Shown here: piece by piece, positions 1 to 7,833 of the stretch
Layout: each line of letters starts with the position of its first letter
Position numbering within the stretch: position 1 is the first letter of the stretch
Source: Candidatus Magasanikiibacteriota bacterium
Lineage (GTDB): Bacteria > Patescibacteriota > Patescibacteriia > Magasanikbacterales > GWA2-37-8
Direction of reading: 5' to 3'
Assembly: GCA_023246715.1 (NCBI GenBank)
Contig: JAHFHZ010000010.1
Coordinates: 1-33,907 of the forward strand
DNA length: 33,907 nucleotides
Program-made: the position numbers and the translations under genes
The notes under the pieces: model-generated
The model's input: the letters and a program-made list of their open reading frames with translations, nothing else
The model's database searches: none
Told to the model about the DNA's origin: nothing

Positions 1-84
1 ATTGAGATCCGTTTCTGGTTTAAAGGGCAGTGTGTTGGTGAACAGAAAGTTAAAATGTCTGATTTACCCGGTGTTCGGTTTTAA
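1..84 (+). CDS. C-terminal fragment of a CDS starting upstream of the window (...IEIRFWFKGQCVGEQKVKMSDLPGVRF*), product uncertain, possibly integrase/transposase-like
   Basis: Frame 1 open from base 1 to TAA at 82-84; only 27 residues visible. Confidence 0.45.
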   Translation: MEIRFWFKGQCVGEQKVKMSDLPGVRF

Positions 85-217
85 CTTTTAAAGTGTTCGC
101 TTTTATCTTTTTGGTAACATAACTAAACATCCCCTAGCGACAGCGGTATTCTCAATTGGCATTTTTCCTGATATACTCCCCATAATAGTCACTTTACTAA
201 TACGTTACCCAACGTCT

Positions 218-586
218 ATGAAAAAAATTATCATCGTCGAAGACGAAACAGTCTTGCAAAAAGCCATGAGCATTGAACTCCTGAGCGCTGGTTATCAGGC
301 GCTGACCGCGAGTAATGGCGAGGCCGGGCTCGAACTCATCAAACAAGAAAAACCGGACTTGGTGCTCCTGGACCTCATGCTGCCTAAACTTAACGGTTTT
401 GAGGTACTCGCTAAATTAAAAGCTGATGAAGGCACTAAAAATATTCCCGTCGTCATTCTTTCTAACCTGGGGCAAGACGAAGATAAGAAAAAAGGCTTGG
501 CACTCGGAGCTGTGGACTATTACATCAAAGCTTCCACTGATTTAAGCGAAATTACCAAAAAAGTTGAAGCGTTGATTGGAAAATAA
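218..586 (+). CDS. Stand-alone response regulator receiver (CheY-like) domain protein
   Basis: MKKIIIVEDE acidic pocket, DLVLLDLMLPKLNG phospho-Asp region, VVILSNLG, YIKAS with conserved Lys; no output domain. Confidence 0.93.
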   Translation: MKKIIIVEDETVLQKAMSIELLSAGYQALTASNGEAGLELIKQEKPDLVLLDLMLPKLNGFEVLAKLKADEGTKNIPVVILSNLGQDEDKKKGLALGAVDYYIKASTDLSEITKKVEALIGK

Positions 587-592
587 AACGGT

Positions 593-733
593 GTCATTGC
601 GAGCCGAGGTACGAGGCGTGGCAATCCCCTCGATTTAAGTGCTCAGTTTTATAACCACCGCTATAAACAGGGGGATTGGCCTAGTGTGGCATCGCGAGAC
701 CACGTCGTCGCTTGGGCTCCTCCTCGCAATGAC
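593..733. repeat. Palindromic intergenic repeat, copy 1 (GTCATTGCGAG ... CTCGCAATGAC)
   Basis: Terminal inverted arms GTCATTGCGAG/CTCGCAATGAC plus inner arms ggcaatcccc/ggggattggcc; second copy at 1938-2053 in the same orientation. Confidence 0.85.
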
Positions 734-765
734 AAACAATGTTTACAAATTAAAAATTCAAAATT

Positions 766-1569
766 ATGTCTACTATTCGAGGGAAGTGGACCACGCTCAT
801 TCTTCACACGACCAGCTACATCCATGCGGAAAAAGAAAAATTACTGACTGCCCAGGCTTTTTCGGCTTTTGGCATTGTCATCGCCATCATTGCGGCGGAA
901 CTCTGGCTAGCGCTCATCTCATTGCCGCTGTATCTGGTCACCGCGCCGGTTGGGGGCTCAGCCCAGGAAACCGGACGTTTCCGACAGCGACGGATTATTA
1001 CGCTGTCGATTGCGATTGTTATTTTTTTGATCTGGCTTATTAAACTACTCTTCATACTGGTATTATTGTTCTCCAGCCCGAAAAACCGATTTTCGATTAC
1101 GCCGACGAACACGGCAGATAGGGCTGGTACTATTCTCACGACTGAGATTGCCCTATCTCCCACTGATCCGAAGCTCGCTCCGCCGCAGATACAAACTCTG
1201 GAGCAAGAATTTCCCCGGCGCATAGTCGTCAGCGGCACCGGACGCCCGAATAGTACGATCGCCCTGTACTTTTCCCACCAAGGTGGCGGGGCTAGCTTGC
1301 ACCTATTTGCTGCTGCCGTTGATGGAAACGGCGCTTGGCAGATCATCGAAGACGAAGGCCGGTTTACCCTACCGGAGGGCGCCTACGCTGTGAGCGCTGT
1401 AACGTTTGATGCGGCTCGCCGGAATAAAAGTCCTGCTACCGCGCCAATTACTTTTGAGGTTCATGCCAATCTATTAGAACGCGTCTTTTATCTTATAGAT
1501 CCCTTACTTAACTTCCTGGTATTTCTTTTTATCATCTTGGGGCTCCTGAGTGTGGTGTTGGTTTTATAA
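766..1569 (+). CDS. Membrane protein with Ig-like extracellular domain
   Basis: Two N-terminal hydrophobic segments, Ig-like stretch VVSGTGRPNSTIALYF...GAWQI...LPEGAYAVSAVTFDAARRNKSPA, C-terminal TM segment. Confidence 0.7.
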   Translation: MSTIRGKWTTLILHTTSYIHAEKEKLLTAQAFSAFGIVIAIIAAELWLALISLPLYLVTAPVGGSAQETGRFRQRRIITLSIAIVIFLIWLIKLLFILVLLFSSPKNRFSITPTNTADRAGTILTTEIALSPTDPKLAPPQIQTLEQEFPRRIVVSGTGRPNSTIALYFSHQGGGASLHLFAAAVDGNGAWQIIEDEGRFTLPEGAYAVSAVTFDAARRNKSPATAPITFEVHANLLERVFYLIDPLLNFLVFLFIILGLLSVVLVL

Positions 1570-1700
1570 CAAGGCTAGATAGCCTAAAAGTTGAATTTTG
1601 CGGGCAGGTTTTGATACGGCCTATCCAGTCATGGGGTTTCTCTGTTGGGTGCCAAACCTTAGCGTAACGATTAACCCTACGGATAAAAACTCCGCTTTAA

Positions 1701-2223
1701 GGTGAGATATTTTATTTATTGGCCTCAGGGAAAGGTAACCTACAAGTAGGTGGATCTGAATTCATAGCTCAAACATGCCGTTCAGGAAATTTTTTTGGCT
1801 TCTCTGGAATTCAACTTGCCGATGCTACCGGTCGTCGTATCTGCGTTTTCGTTGATCCCAGCAATGGAAACACAAAATTTGCTCTTTTTAATTCATCGCA
1901 GGCTACAGGAACTGTGAATTACGAAAGTGCCCTTATTGTCATTGCGAGCGACTGTAAGGAGCGAAGCAATCCCCCTGGTGTTTAGTGCTAATAACGATGG
2001 GATTGGCCTTTCGAGGCATTGCGAGACCTCGTCGCTGCGCTCCTCGCAATGACAAATGGTGGTATTTTGTAATTCAAAGACAGGAGAAGAACTAGGGTTT
2101 TGTGCCAAGTTAAAAATTCATTCACAAATTAGTACGGTAACTGGCAGTAAGAATCAACAAGGTACTGTTACCTTTTCATGCATAAATGGACAGCGCAAGA
2201 TTGATGGTACAATGCAATTTTAA
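1701..2223 (+). pseudogene. Decayed secreted-protein ORF split by palindromic repeat copy 2
   Basis: Open frame GEIFYLLASGKGNLQVGGSEFIAQTCRSGNFFGFSGIQLADATGRRICVFVDPSNGNTKFALFNSSQATGTVNYESALI runs into the repeat; after it an open frame MVVFCNSKTGEELGFCAKLKIHSQISTVTGSKNQQGTVTFSCINGQRKIDGTMQF* resumes in another frame. Confidence 0.5.
1938..2053. repeat. Palindromic intergenic repeat, copy 2
   Basis: GTCATTGCGAGCGACTGTAAGGAGCGAAGCAATCCCC ... GGGATTGGCC..GGCATTGCGAGACCTCGTCGCTGCGCTCCTCGCAATGAC, same family and orientation as copy 1. Confidence 0.87.
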
Positions 2224-2345
2224 AATTGCCACTAGTTACAAAAAAAACAGACCGACCAAATGTATCTAGCTCTTTTAAGTCTATAACGACCCAGTTCCAT
2301 CGCTAACCTCTACCGCCGCAAAATCAGGGCGTTTACGCATAACAA

Positions 2346-2378
2346 AAAAATAGCTGAAAAATAATCAGAGCTATTTTT
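2346..2378. terminator. Hairpin, probable terminator
   Basis: Perfect 10-bp stem AAAAATAGCT / AGCTATTTTT with 13-nt loop. Confidence 0.55.
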
Positions 2379-2490
2379 CGGATTTTGTAAAGCATTCGTT
2401 AAAAATCAGCTAACCAAAAATAAACAATCCCTTGTCAAAACCTTTGATCTATGATACTATTTTTCCGCCATTTCATAACCGGAGGAAAAC

Positions 2491-2847
2491 ATGCAAAAAA
2501 AGCCCGCGGTATTTCTCGGACTATTGCTCCTATGCGGAATGGGAGCGACCGAGATAAATTGCAACCCCACGGAACGAGAGGAGGTCATGGAGAAGATCGG
2601 CCGTTCCTGCGGCAACATGCGCCCGTACTACGTCGGGTGCGTGGCAAAGATGACCTGCATCGAAATCTCCGACCCGGGCCGGAGCACAGTATGCGAGAAC
2701 CTATTCCGCGCTGACCGCCAGGTCAACGGAGCCATGGATCGCATAGGCTGCATCTTCCCCCAGGTCGGGTTGGACGGGCGTTTCCGCGCCGAGTGCGGAA
2801 GCTCAACAGTGACATCGTACATCTTCGGGCCGCTCTGGGTAGATTAA
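2491..2847 (+). CDS. Small secreted cysteine-rich protein of unknown function
   Basis: RBS ggagg upstream of ATG; hydrophobic signal MQKKPAVFLGLLLLCGMG; about seven Cys in the mature part; more GC-rich than its flanks. Confidence 0.6.
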   Translation: MQKKPAVFLGLLLLCGMGATEINCNPTEREEVMEKIGRSCGNMRPYYVGCVAKMTCIEISDPGRSTVCENLFRADRQVNGAMDRIGCIFPQVGLDGRFRAECGSSTVTSYIFGPLWVD

Positions 2848-2963
2848 GCAGAAAGCTGTCACTTAGCTCCTTAAAATCAAAAGTCTTGACACCCTCTTGC
2901 AACCGCAGCCCCACCACACCCCTCTCTTTTGGCTGGCTTACCGTAAAAGGTAGTCAGAAGAAC

Positions 2964-2991
2964 AAAAATCGCCTTTATAAGCGGTTTTTTT
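2964..2991. terminator. Rho-independent terminator-like hairpin
   Basis: AAAAATCGC-ctttataa-GCGGTTTTTTT. Confidence 0.6.
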
Positions 2992-3084
2992 AATTCATAG
3001 GTGTTAAATTATCCCCACTCGGTGCTTTGACACGGGTTACAAACTAGAGTACCATTTACTTAACTTACTTAAGTATCTGCAAAA

Positions 3085-3567
3085 ATGTCCTTTCCGTTGG
3101 TAGACACAATCCTCTCGGCCGCCGCTCCACCCTCGTATCGGGTGGGTTTGTGGCAGGCTAAAGCGTACCGGATTCTCAAACAGCACACCAACACGCTGCT
3201 ACTGGAAAAATTTGGCATCACCACCGTTGCCTGGGCGTTATTGGGGTGTTTATACGATACTCCCTCCCCTATTCGCCTCTCGGACCTGGCCGAAGAATTA
3301 GGCGTGGAAGGAGCGTTCATCACCGGATTAATTACTACTTTGGAAAAGAAGAAACTTTTGACCTGTACCGTACCCAAAATAGATCGCCGCTCCAAAATAG
3401 TCGCCCTTGCCCCGGAAGGCAAAAAATTCGTCGTGGCTGCCGAAAAAATAGTGCGATCACAAACTAAAACCTTGATAACCGGCGTTGCCCCTCGGGATCT
3501 TTTGGGCTATATTACGGTTTTGAAAGCGGTCATTAAAAATGGCCAACAGCTCAAAAAATCCACCTAA
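3085..3567 (+). CDS. MarR-like winged-helix transcriptional regulator
   Basis: ALLGCLYDTPSPIRLSDLAEELGVEGAFITGLITTLEKKKLLTCTVPKIDRRSKIVALAPEGKKFV resembles MarR wHTH (recognition helix, DRRSK wing, L..EGK). Confidence 0.75.
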   Translation: MSFPLVDTILSAAAPPSYRVGLWQAKAYRILKQHTNTLLLEKFGITTVAWALLGCLYDTPSPIRLSDLAEELGVEGAFITGLITTLEKKKLLTCTVPKIDRRSKIVALAPEGKKFVVAAEKIVRSQTKTLITGVAPRDLLGYITVLKAVIKNGQQLKKST

Positions 3568-3585
3568 TTTTAAAAACTATCTATA

Positions 3586-3662
3586 AGAATGTGTTTAAGA
3601 AGTCTCTTTCGTGGCCAAAACCGTTGATTTGCAGCAGAATACGGACTTTTTAAACACATTCT
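3586..3662. repeat. 77-bp inverted-repeat element upstream of the DUF4331 gene
   Basis: AGAATGTGTTTAAGAAGTCT ... reverse complement AGAATGTGTTTAAAAAGTCC (about 18/20 match). Confidence 0.75.
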
Positions 3663-3702
3663 AAAGGTCGAGTAGTAAAGAATTTTAATCTATAAAAAAC
3701 CT

Positions 3703-5112
3703 ATGCAAAAAAAATTATCCACCAAAATCAGCGCTGCCGCTTTGGCCTCAATCACCGCCTTTTCCCTAGGATTCGGGGGCTTGGTGCCTCAAGCCGCGCT
3801 CGCGTCTTCTCATCGTGAAGCGCCGTTAATCAGCGCCGATCAACAGGCTGATGCCTCTGATTTATACGCGTTCGTGAGCCCCGACAAACCAGACACCGTT
3901 ACCTTTATTGCCAACTACGTTCCGCTCCAGGTACCGGCGGCCGGCCCGAACTTCTACAAATTCGGCGACGACGTGCTCTACGAAATCAATATCGACAACA
4001 ATGGCGATGCTAAAGAAGATATCACCTACCAATTTGATTTCTCGAGCAGCATCAAAAACGGCAACACCTTCTTGTACAACACGGGCGGAATAAAAACCCC
4101 CAACGATCCTAACCTCAACCAACGCCAGTACTACTCGGTCTCGGTTATCAAAGGTAAAGATCACCGACGGGCCGATCATATGGGCAAGGTAATGGCTGGA
4201 GCCAAAAAACTCCAGGTCGCTCCGGCTAATGTTGGCCCGAAATCATACCCGCAAGGATACGCCCCGATTGCCGCGCAAAGCGTCTTTAACATTGGAGACG
4301 GCGTAAAAGTTTTCGCCGGTCCGCGTGATGACGCATTCTTTGTTGATCTGGGCGGCATTTTCGACCTGATCAGCGGGATCAGCGGCAAGGATTACGTGAG
4401 CGGCACCAACGTCAACACGATCGCCATTCAAGTACCCATCAGCCAACTTACTGCCAACGGCAAAATGGTTACCGATCCAAAAAACGCCAACGCCGTAATC
4501 GGCGTGCGCACCACGTCGTACCGCAAGAGCACCTCGGTGTTGCGCGGGGACAAAACCCCGGGCACCAACCACAGCGGACGCTGGGTGCAAGTTTCCCGGT
4601 TAGACAACCCACTCGTTAACGAAGTGGTCATTCCGCTCAAAGATAAAGATCGCTGGAACGCTTCGTTACCTAAAAACGACGGCCAATTCCTAAAACATGT
4701 GACCCATCCCGAACTGGCCGGGCTCATGACCGCCATTCTCGGCGTGCCGACCCCGCCAGCCCCCCGCAACGACCTCGTGACCATTTTCCTCACCGGTATC
4801 GATGGTTTGAACAAGCCGGCCAAAGTTACGCCGTCTTCGCAATTGCGCCTGAACATGGCCATTGCGCCGAGCGCAACGCCAAACCGCTTGGGGGTTCTCG
4901 GCGGCGATAACGCCGGCTTCCCCAACGGCCGCCGCTTGGCCGACGATGTGACGGATATCGCCTTGCAGGCTATGGCCGGAGGCACTCCGTTTACGCCTGA
5001 TTTCTACAAGGCTCCGAACAACGCGGTTGGAGACAAAGTAGACCTGAACGACAAAACGTTCATGACCAGCTTCCCCTACGCGGCTGAACCGCACGCCTAC
5101 GCGCAGCAGTAA
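3703..5112 (+). CDS. Secreted DUF4331 family protein
   Basis: Signal peptide then SSHREAPLISADQQADASDLYAFVSPDKPDTVTFIANYVP, typical DUF4331 N-terminus; DDVLYEINIDNNGD. Confidence 0.88.
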   Translation: MQKKLSTKISAAALASITAFSLGFGGLVPQAALASSHREAPLISADQQADASDLYAFVSPDKPDTVTFIANYVPLQVPAAGPNFYKFGDDVLYEINIDNNGDAKEDITYQFDFSSSIKNGNTFLYNTGGIKTPNDPNLNQRQYYSVSVIKGKDHRRADHMGKVMAGAKKLQVAPANVGPKSYPQGYAPIAAQSVFNIGDGVKVFAGPRDDAFFVDLGGIFDLISGISGKDYVSGTNVNTIAIQVPISQLTANGKMVTDPKNANAVIGVRTTSYRKSTSVLRGDKTPGTNHSGRWVQVSRLDNPLVNEVVIPLKDKDRWNASLPKNDGQFLKHVTHPELAGLMTAILGVPTPPAPRNDLVTIFLTGIDGLNKPAKVTPSSQLRLNMAIAPSATPNRLGVLGGDNAGFPNGRRLADDVTDIALQAMAGGTPFTPDFYKAPNNAVGDKVDLNDKTFMTSFPYAAEPHAYAQQ

Positions 5113-5126
5113 AACCTAACGCGCGA

Positions 5127-5154
5127 AGAGGGGCTCCCGAAAGGGAGCCCCTCT
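5127..5154. promoter_or_regulatory. 12-bp GAAA-loop hairpin between DUF4331 and TPR genes, no U-tract
   Basis: AGAGGGGCTCCC-GAAA-GGGAGCCCCTCT followed by aacgtgtcg. Confidence 0.75.
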
Positions 5155-5174
5155 AACGTGTCGTTTATATATCT

Positions 5175-6464
5175 ATGACCCAAACATCCCCGATTTTCAA
5201 AAAAATTATTCTCGGTGCCATCAGCGTGGTGGCCAGCGGAACAATCTGGTTTTTTCTGAGCACGAACGCGCCCACCACGATTACCAAGCCGCTGACCGCT
5301 CCCAACCGTGGTACTGACCAGCTCATTGCCCGACTTGAAAAAGAACAAACTAATAAAGGGGTAAGCTTCATCGGGCAGATTAGCCTATCGCGGGCATATC
5401 TCCAAAAAATGCGTGAAACCGCCGATCCTTCCTTATACGCCACCATCGAAAAATTCGTGGAGCAAGCGGAAAAAATCGAACCAGCCAACCCCGAGGTTAT
5501 AGCCGTTCGCGCGCTAATTGCCCTGAGTCGGCATCAATTTAAAACCGCGCTGGCGCTGGGTAAAAAAACGCTGCAAGCCAATCCAGACAACACGAGTTAT
5601 TACGGCTTGATAGCCGACGCGCAAATCGAATTGGGGCAATACCCCCAGGCGATCGAGACTATTCAAACAATGGTTGACCGACGGCCAGATTTTGACTCTT
5701 TTACGCGCATTGCCTACGCCCGCGAACTCTATGGTGATATCGCAGGAGCCATTGAAGCGATGCAATCCGCGCTTGCCGCCGGGGCCGCTTTCCCCGAAAA
5801 TACCGCTTGGGCGCACGCCGAGCTGGGGCGCCTCTACACTAATTCCAGCCAACCGAAACTGGCCGCAGAACAATACACCGCCGCGCTGGCCGTTATCCCT
5901 GATTTTGCCCCCGCCCTGCGCGGATTGGGCTATAACGCTTTAACTAATGCTCAAACCACCACCGCCAAAACATATTTTGATCAAGCCGCCACCGCTTTGC
6001 CCACCCCAGAGCATGTAACCAACCAAGCGGATTGGCACGCCACCTATGGCGATGCTTTTAAGGCAGAGCAAATCTACGAACTAGTAGAAATTATCTATGC
6101 TGAAGCTGAAAAAAAAGGCGTAAATAGTAATTTAGAATTTTCCTTGTTCCTGGCCGATCACGATCGCAAACCCGCCGAAGCGCTCCAAAGAGCCAAAACC
6201 AGTTATCTCGAACGCCAAAGCGTACACGGCGCCGATGTTTTGGCCTGGGCCTTATATAAAAATAAACAATTTACCGAAGCTAAAAAGTACAGCCAGACGG
6301 CTTTAAGCCTCAACGGCGGCGATCCGGCTATGCTTTTCCATGCCAGCAAAATCGCCGCGGCGCTTGGGGAGAGCGTCGAATCTGCCAAGTACCTGGCCCA
6401 GATACGCGCCACCAACCCTTATTTCTCAATTCTGCATAGCAAAGAAATTACTTCTGTGAAGTAA
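5175..6464 (+). CDS. TPR-repeat protein with N-terminal membrane anchor
   Basis: IILGAISVVASGTIWFFLS anchor; repeated TPR-like helices (ALGKKTLQANPDNTSYYGLIADAQIELGQYPQAIETIQTMVDRRPD etc.). Confidence 0.85.
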   Translation: MTQTSPIFKKIILGAISVVASGTIWFFLSTNAPTTITKPLTAPNRGTDQLIARLEKEQTNKGVSFIGQISLSRAYLQKMRETADPSLYATIEKFVEQAEKIEPANPEVIAVRALIALSRHQFKTALALGKKTLQANPDNTSYYGLIADAQIELGQYPQAIETIQTMVDRRPDFDSFTRIAYARELYGDIAGAIEAMQSALAAGAAFPENTAWAHAELGRLYTNSSQPKLAAEQYTAALAVIPDFAPALRGLGYNALTNAQTTTAKTYFDQAATALPTPEHVTNQADWHATYGDAFKAEQIYELVEIIYAEAEKKGVNSNLEFSLFLADHDRKPAEALQRAKTSYLERQSVHGADVLAWALYKNKQFTEAKKYSQTALSLNGGDPAMLFHASKIAAALGESVESAKYLAQIRATNPYFSILHSKEITSVK

Positions 6465-6471
6465 TAACAGT

Positions 6472-7260
6472 ATGAAAAAAATCTTCCAAATTGGTTCGGT
6501 CTTTTTGCTACTTGCCGCGTTAATCGGCTTGGCCAGGCCAGCACTCGCTCATGAAATTATCCCCGCTCAGCTACAAGAGTTTTTAGCCAATAATCCCGCG
6601 GCTACCCCCGCAGAAATTCAAGCTTTCTACGCCGCCACATCCAGCACCCCGGCCAAAAGCCTGCTCACCGCCACAACTGCGACCGAAGATGGCGCGCTCG
6701 CCACCGCCGGACGTTTTATTCTGTTGGGCATCGAACATGTGCTCGGCGGTACTGACCATGTATTATTTGTGATTTCACTTTTGTTGGTATTTGGCTCGCT
6801 GAAAGATATTTTAAAGCTCTCCGGAGCGTTTACCGTAGCCCACAGCATTACCCTGATTTTAAGCGGGTCGCTGCTGCTCTCGATTAGTTCGCGAATTGTG
6901 GAGCCGCTGATTGCCCTGTCCATAGCTTATGTCGCTCTTACCAGCGTCTTCTTGCGTCAGCATGCTTTTTTTCAAAACCAAAAAAACAAGCTGGCCACCG
7001 TATTCTTCTTTGGGTTATTCCACGGTCTTGGTTTCGCAGGAGCTCTCAAAGAATTGGCTATTCCCGCGAAAAGTTTTCTTCTTTCGCTGGTTACTTTTAA
7101 TATTGGCATTGAACTTGGCCAACTCATAGTTATCGCGGCGGTGTTGCCAATCCTGTATTTAATACGCAAAAAAACCTGGTACCAGACCTTTATTTCCATA
7201 GTGGCAGTCGGCATTGCCTTTTGTGGCCTTGTTTGGGCCGTACAGCGGATCGTCGGTTAG
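6472..7260 (+). CDS. HupE/UreJ-like membrane protein
   Basis: GIEHVLGGTDHVLFVISLLLVFGS, FTVAHSITLILS, FFGLFHGLGFAGALKEL - HupE/UreJ His motifs. Confidence 0.85.
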   Translation: MKKIFQIGSVFLLLAALIGLARPALAHEIIPAQLQEFLANNPAATPAEIQAFYAATSSTPAKSLLTATTATEDGALATAGRFILLGIEHVLGGTDHVLFVISLLLVFGSLKDILKLSGAFTVAHSITLILSGSLLLSISSRIVEPLIALSIAYVALTSVFLRQHAFFQNQKNKLATVFFFGLFHGLGFAGALKELAIPAKSFLLSLVTFNIGIELGQLIVIAAVLPILYLIRKKTWYQTFISIVAVGIAFCGLVWAVQRIVG

Positions 7261-7346
7261 GGGTGGAAAATCATACAAAACAAAGTCAAAAAATGACCCC
7301 CCAAATAACCACGGGTGATCTTAAATCAACCATCCAGGCCCTACTA

Positions 7347-7376
7347 TTGAACAATTTGGGACTTTAGTTGTATACT
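7347..7376 (+). promoter_or_regulatory. Sigma70-like promoter for the HU gene
   Basis: TTGAAC - 18 bp - TATACT. Confidence 0.6.
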
Positions 7377-7421
7377 ACCAGCTGTAAACAGGTCATTTAA
7401 TTAATTTTAACCATAGCTACT

Positions 7422-7703
7422 ATGGCAGGTATGACCAAGTCTGCTTTGCTCGCTGCATTAGCAGAAAAAACCGGTCTCAGCAAAAAGGATGTCGGCGCGT
7501 TCTTGGAATCGCTGTCCGATATGGCGTATAAGGAAGTTAAAAAATCCGGCATGTTCGTTTTGCCTGGTTTTGGCAAAATGGTAAAAGTCCACCGCCCAGC
7601 GCGCATGGGCCGCAACCCGGCCACTGGCGAACAGATCAAAATCGCCGCCAAAACCGTCGCTAAATTCCGCTTAGCCAAAGCTGCTAAAGAAGCAGTCCTC
7701 TAA
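7422..7703 (+). CDS. HU-family DNA-binding protein
   Basis: MTKSALLAALAEKTGLSKKDVGAFLESL..., FVLPGFGKMVKVHRPARMGRNPATGEQIKIAAKTVAKFRLAKAAKEAV. Confidence 0.93.
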   Translation: MAGMTKSALLAALAEKTGLSKKDVGAFLESLSDMAYKEVKKSGMFVLPGFGKMVKVHRPARMGRNPATGEQIKIAAKTVAKFRLAKAAKEAVL

Positions 7704-7718
7704 TCCTTTCAACGCTCC

Positions 7719-7748
7719 AAACACCCGCTGCTTGCCAGCGGGTGTTTT
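7719..7748 (+). terminator. Rho-independent terminator after HU gene
   Basis: AAACACCCGCTG-cttgc-CAGCGGGTGTTTT. Confidence 0.85.
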
Positions 7749-7783
7749 AGTCTGCCCTGGCGACCTGCCGCTATGAACGCGTA

Positions 7784-7812
7784 TTGAGTTCAATACCGCT
7801 CTGCGCTATACT
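7784..7812 (+). promoter_or_regulatory. Sigma70-like promoter for the NRAMP-like gene
   Basis: TTGAGT - 17 bp - TATACT, 21 bp upstream of the start codon. Confidence 0.65.
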
Positions 7813-7833
7813 TACAGCACTAACCAAGTAAGT

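Noticed and set aside
639-1043. Plus-strand ORF overlapping the repeat and the 766..1569 gene
   Set aside because: Low-complexity translation, begins inside the repeat and overlaps a better-supported membrane protein.
1893-2108. Minus-strand ORF with CHCEERSDEVSQ...LLTVARNDN
   Set aside because: Spurious translation of the palindromic repeat; this peptide pattern is typical of such repeats.
4428-4985. Long antisense ORF within the DUF4331 gene (185 aa)
   Set aside because: Antisense to a well-supported CDS, no recognisable motifs; GC-rich coding strands give long shadow ORFs.
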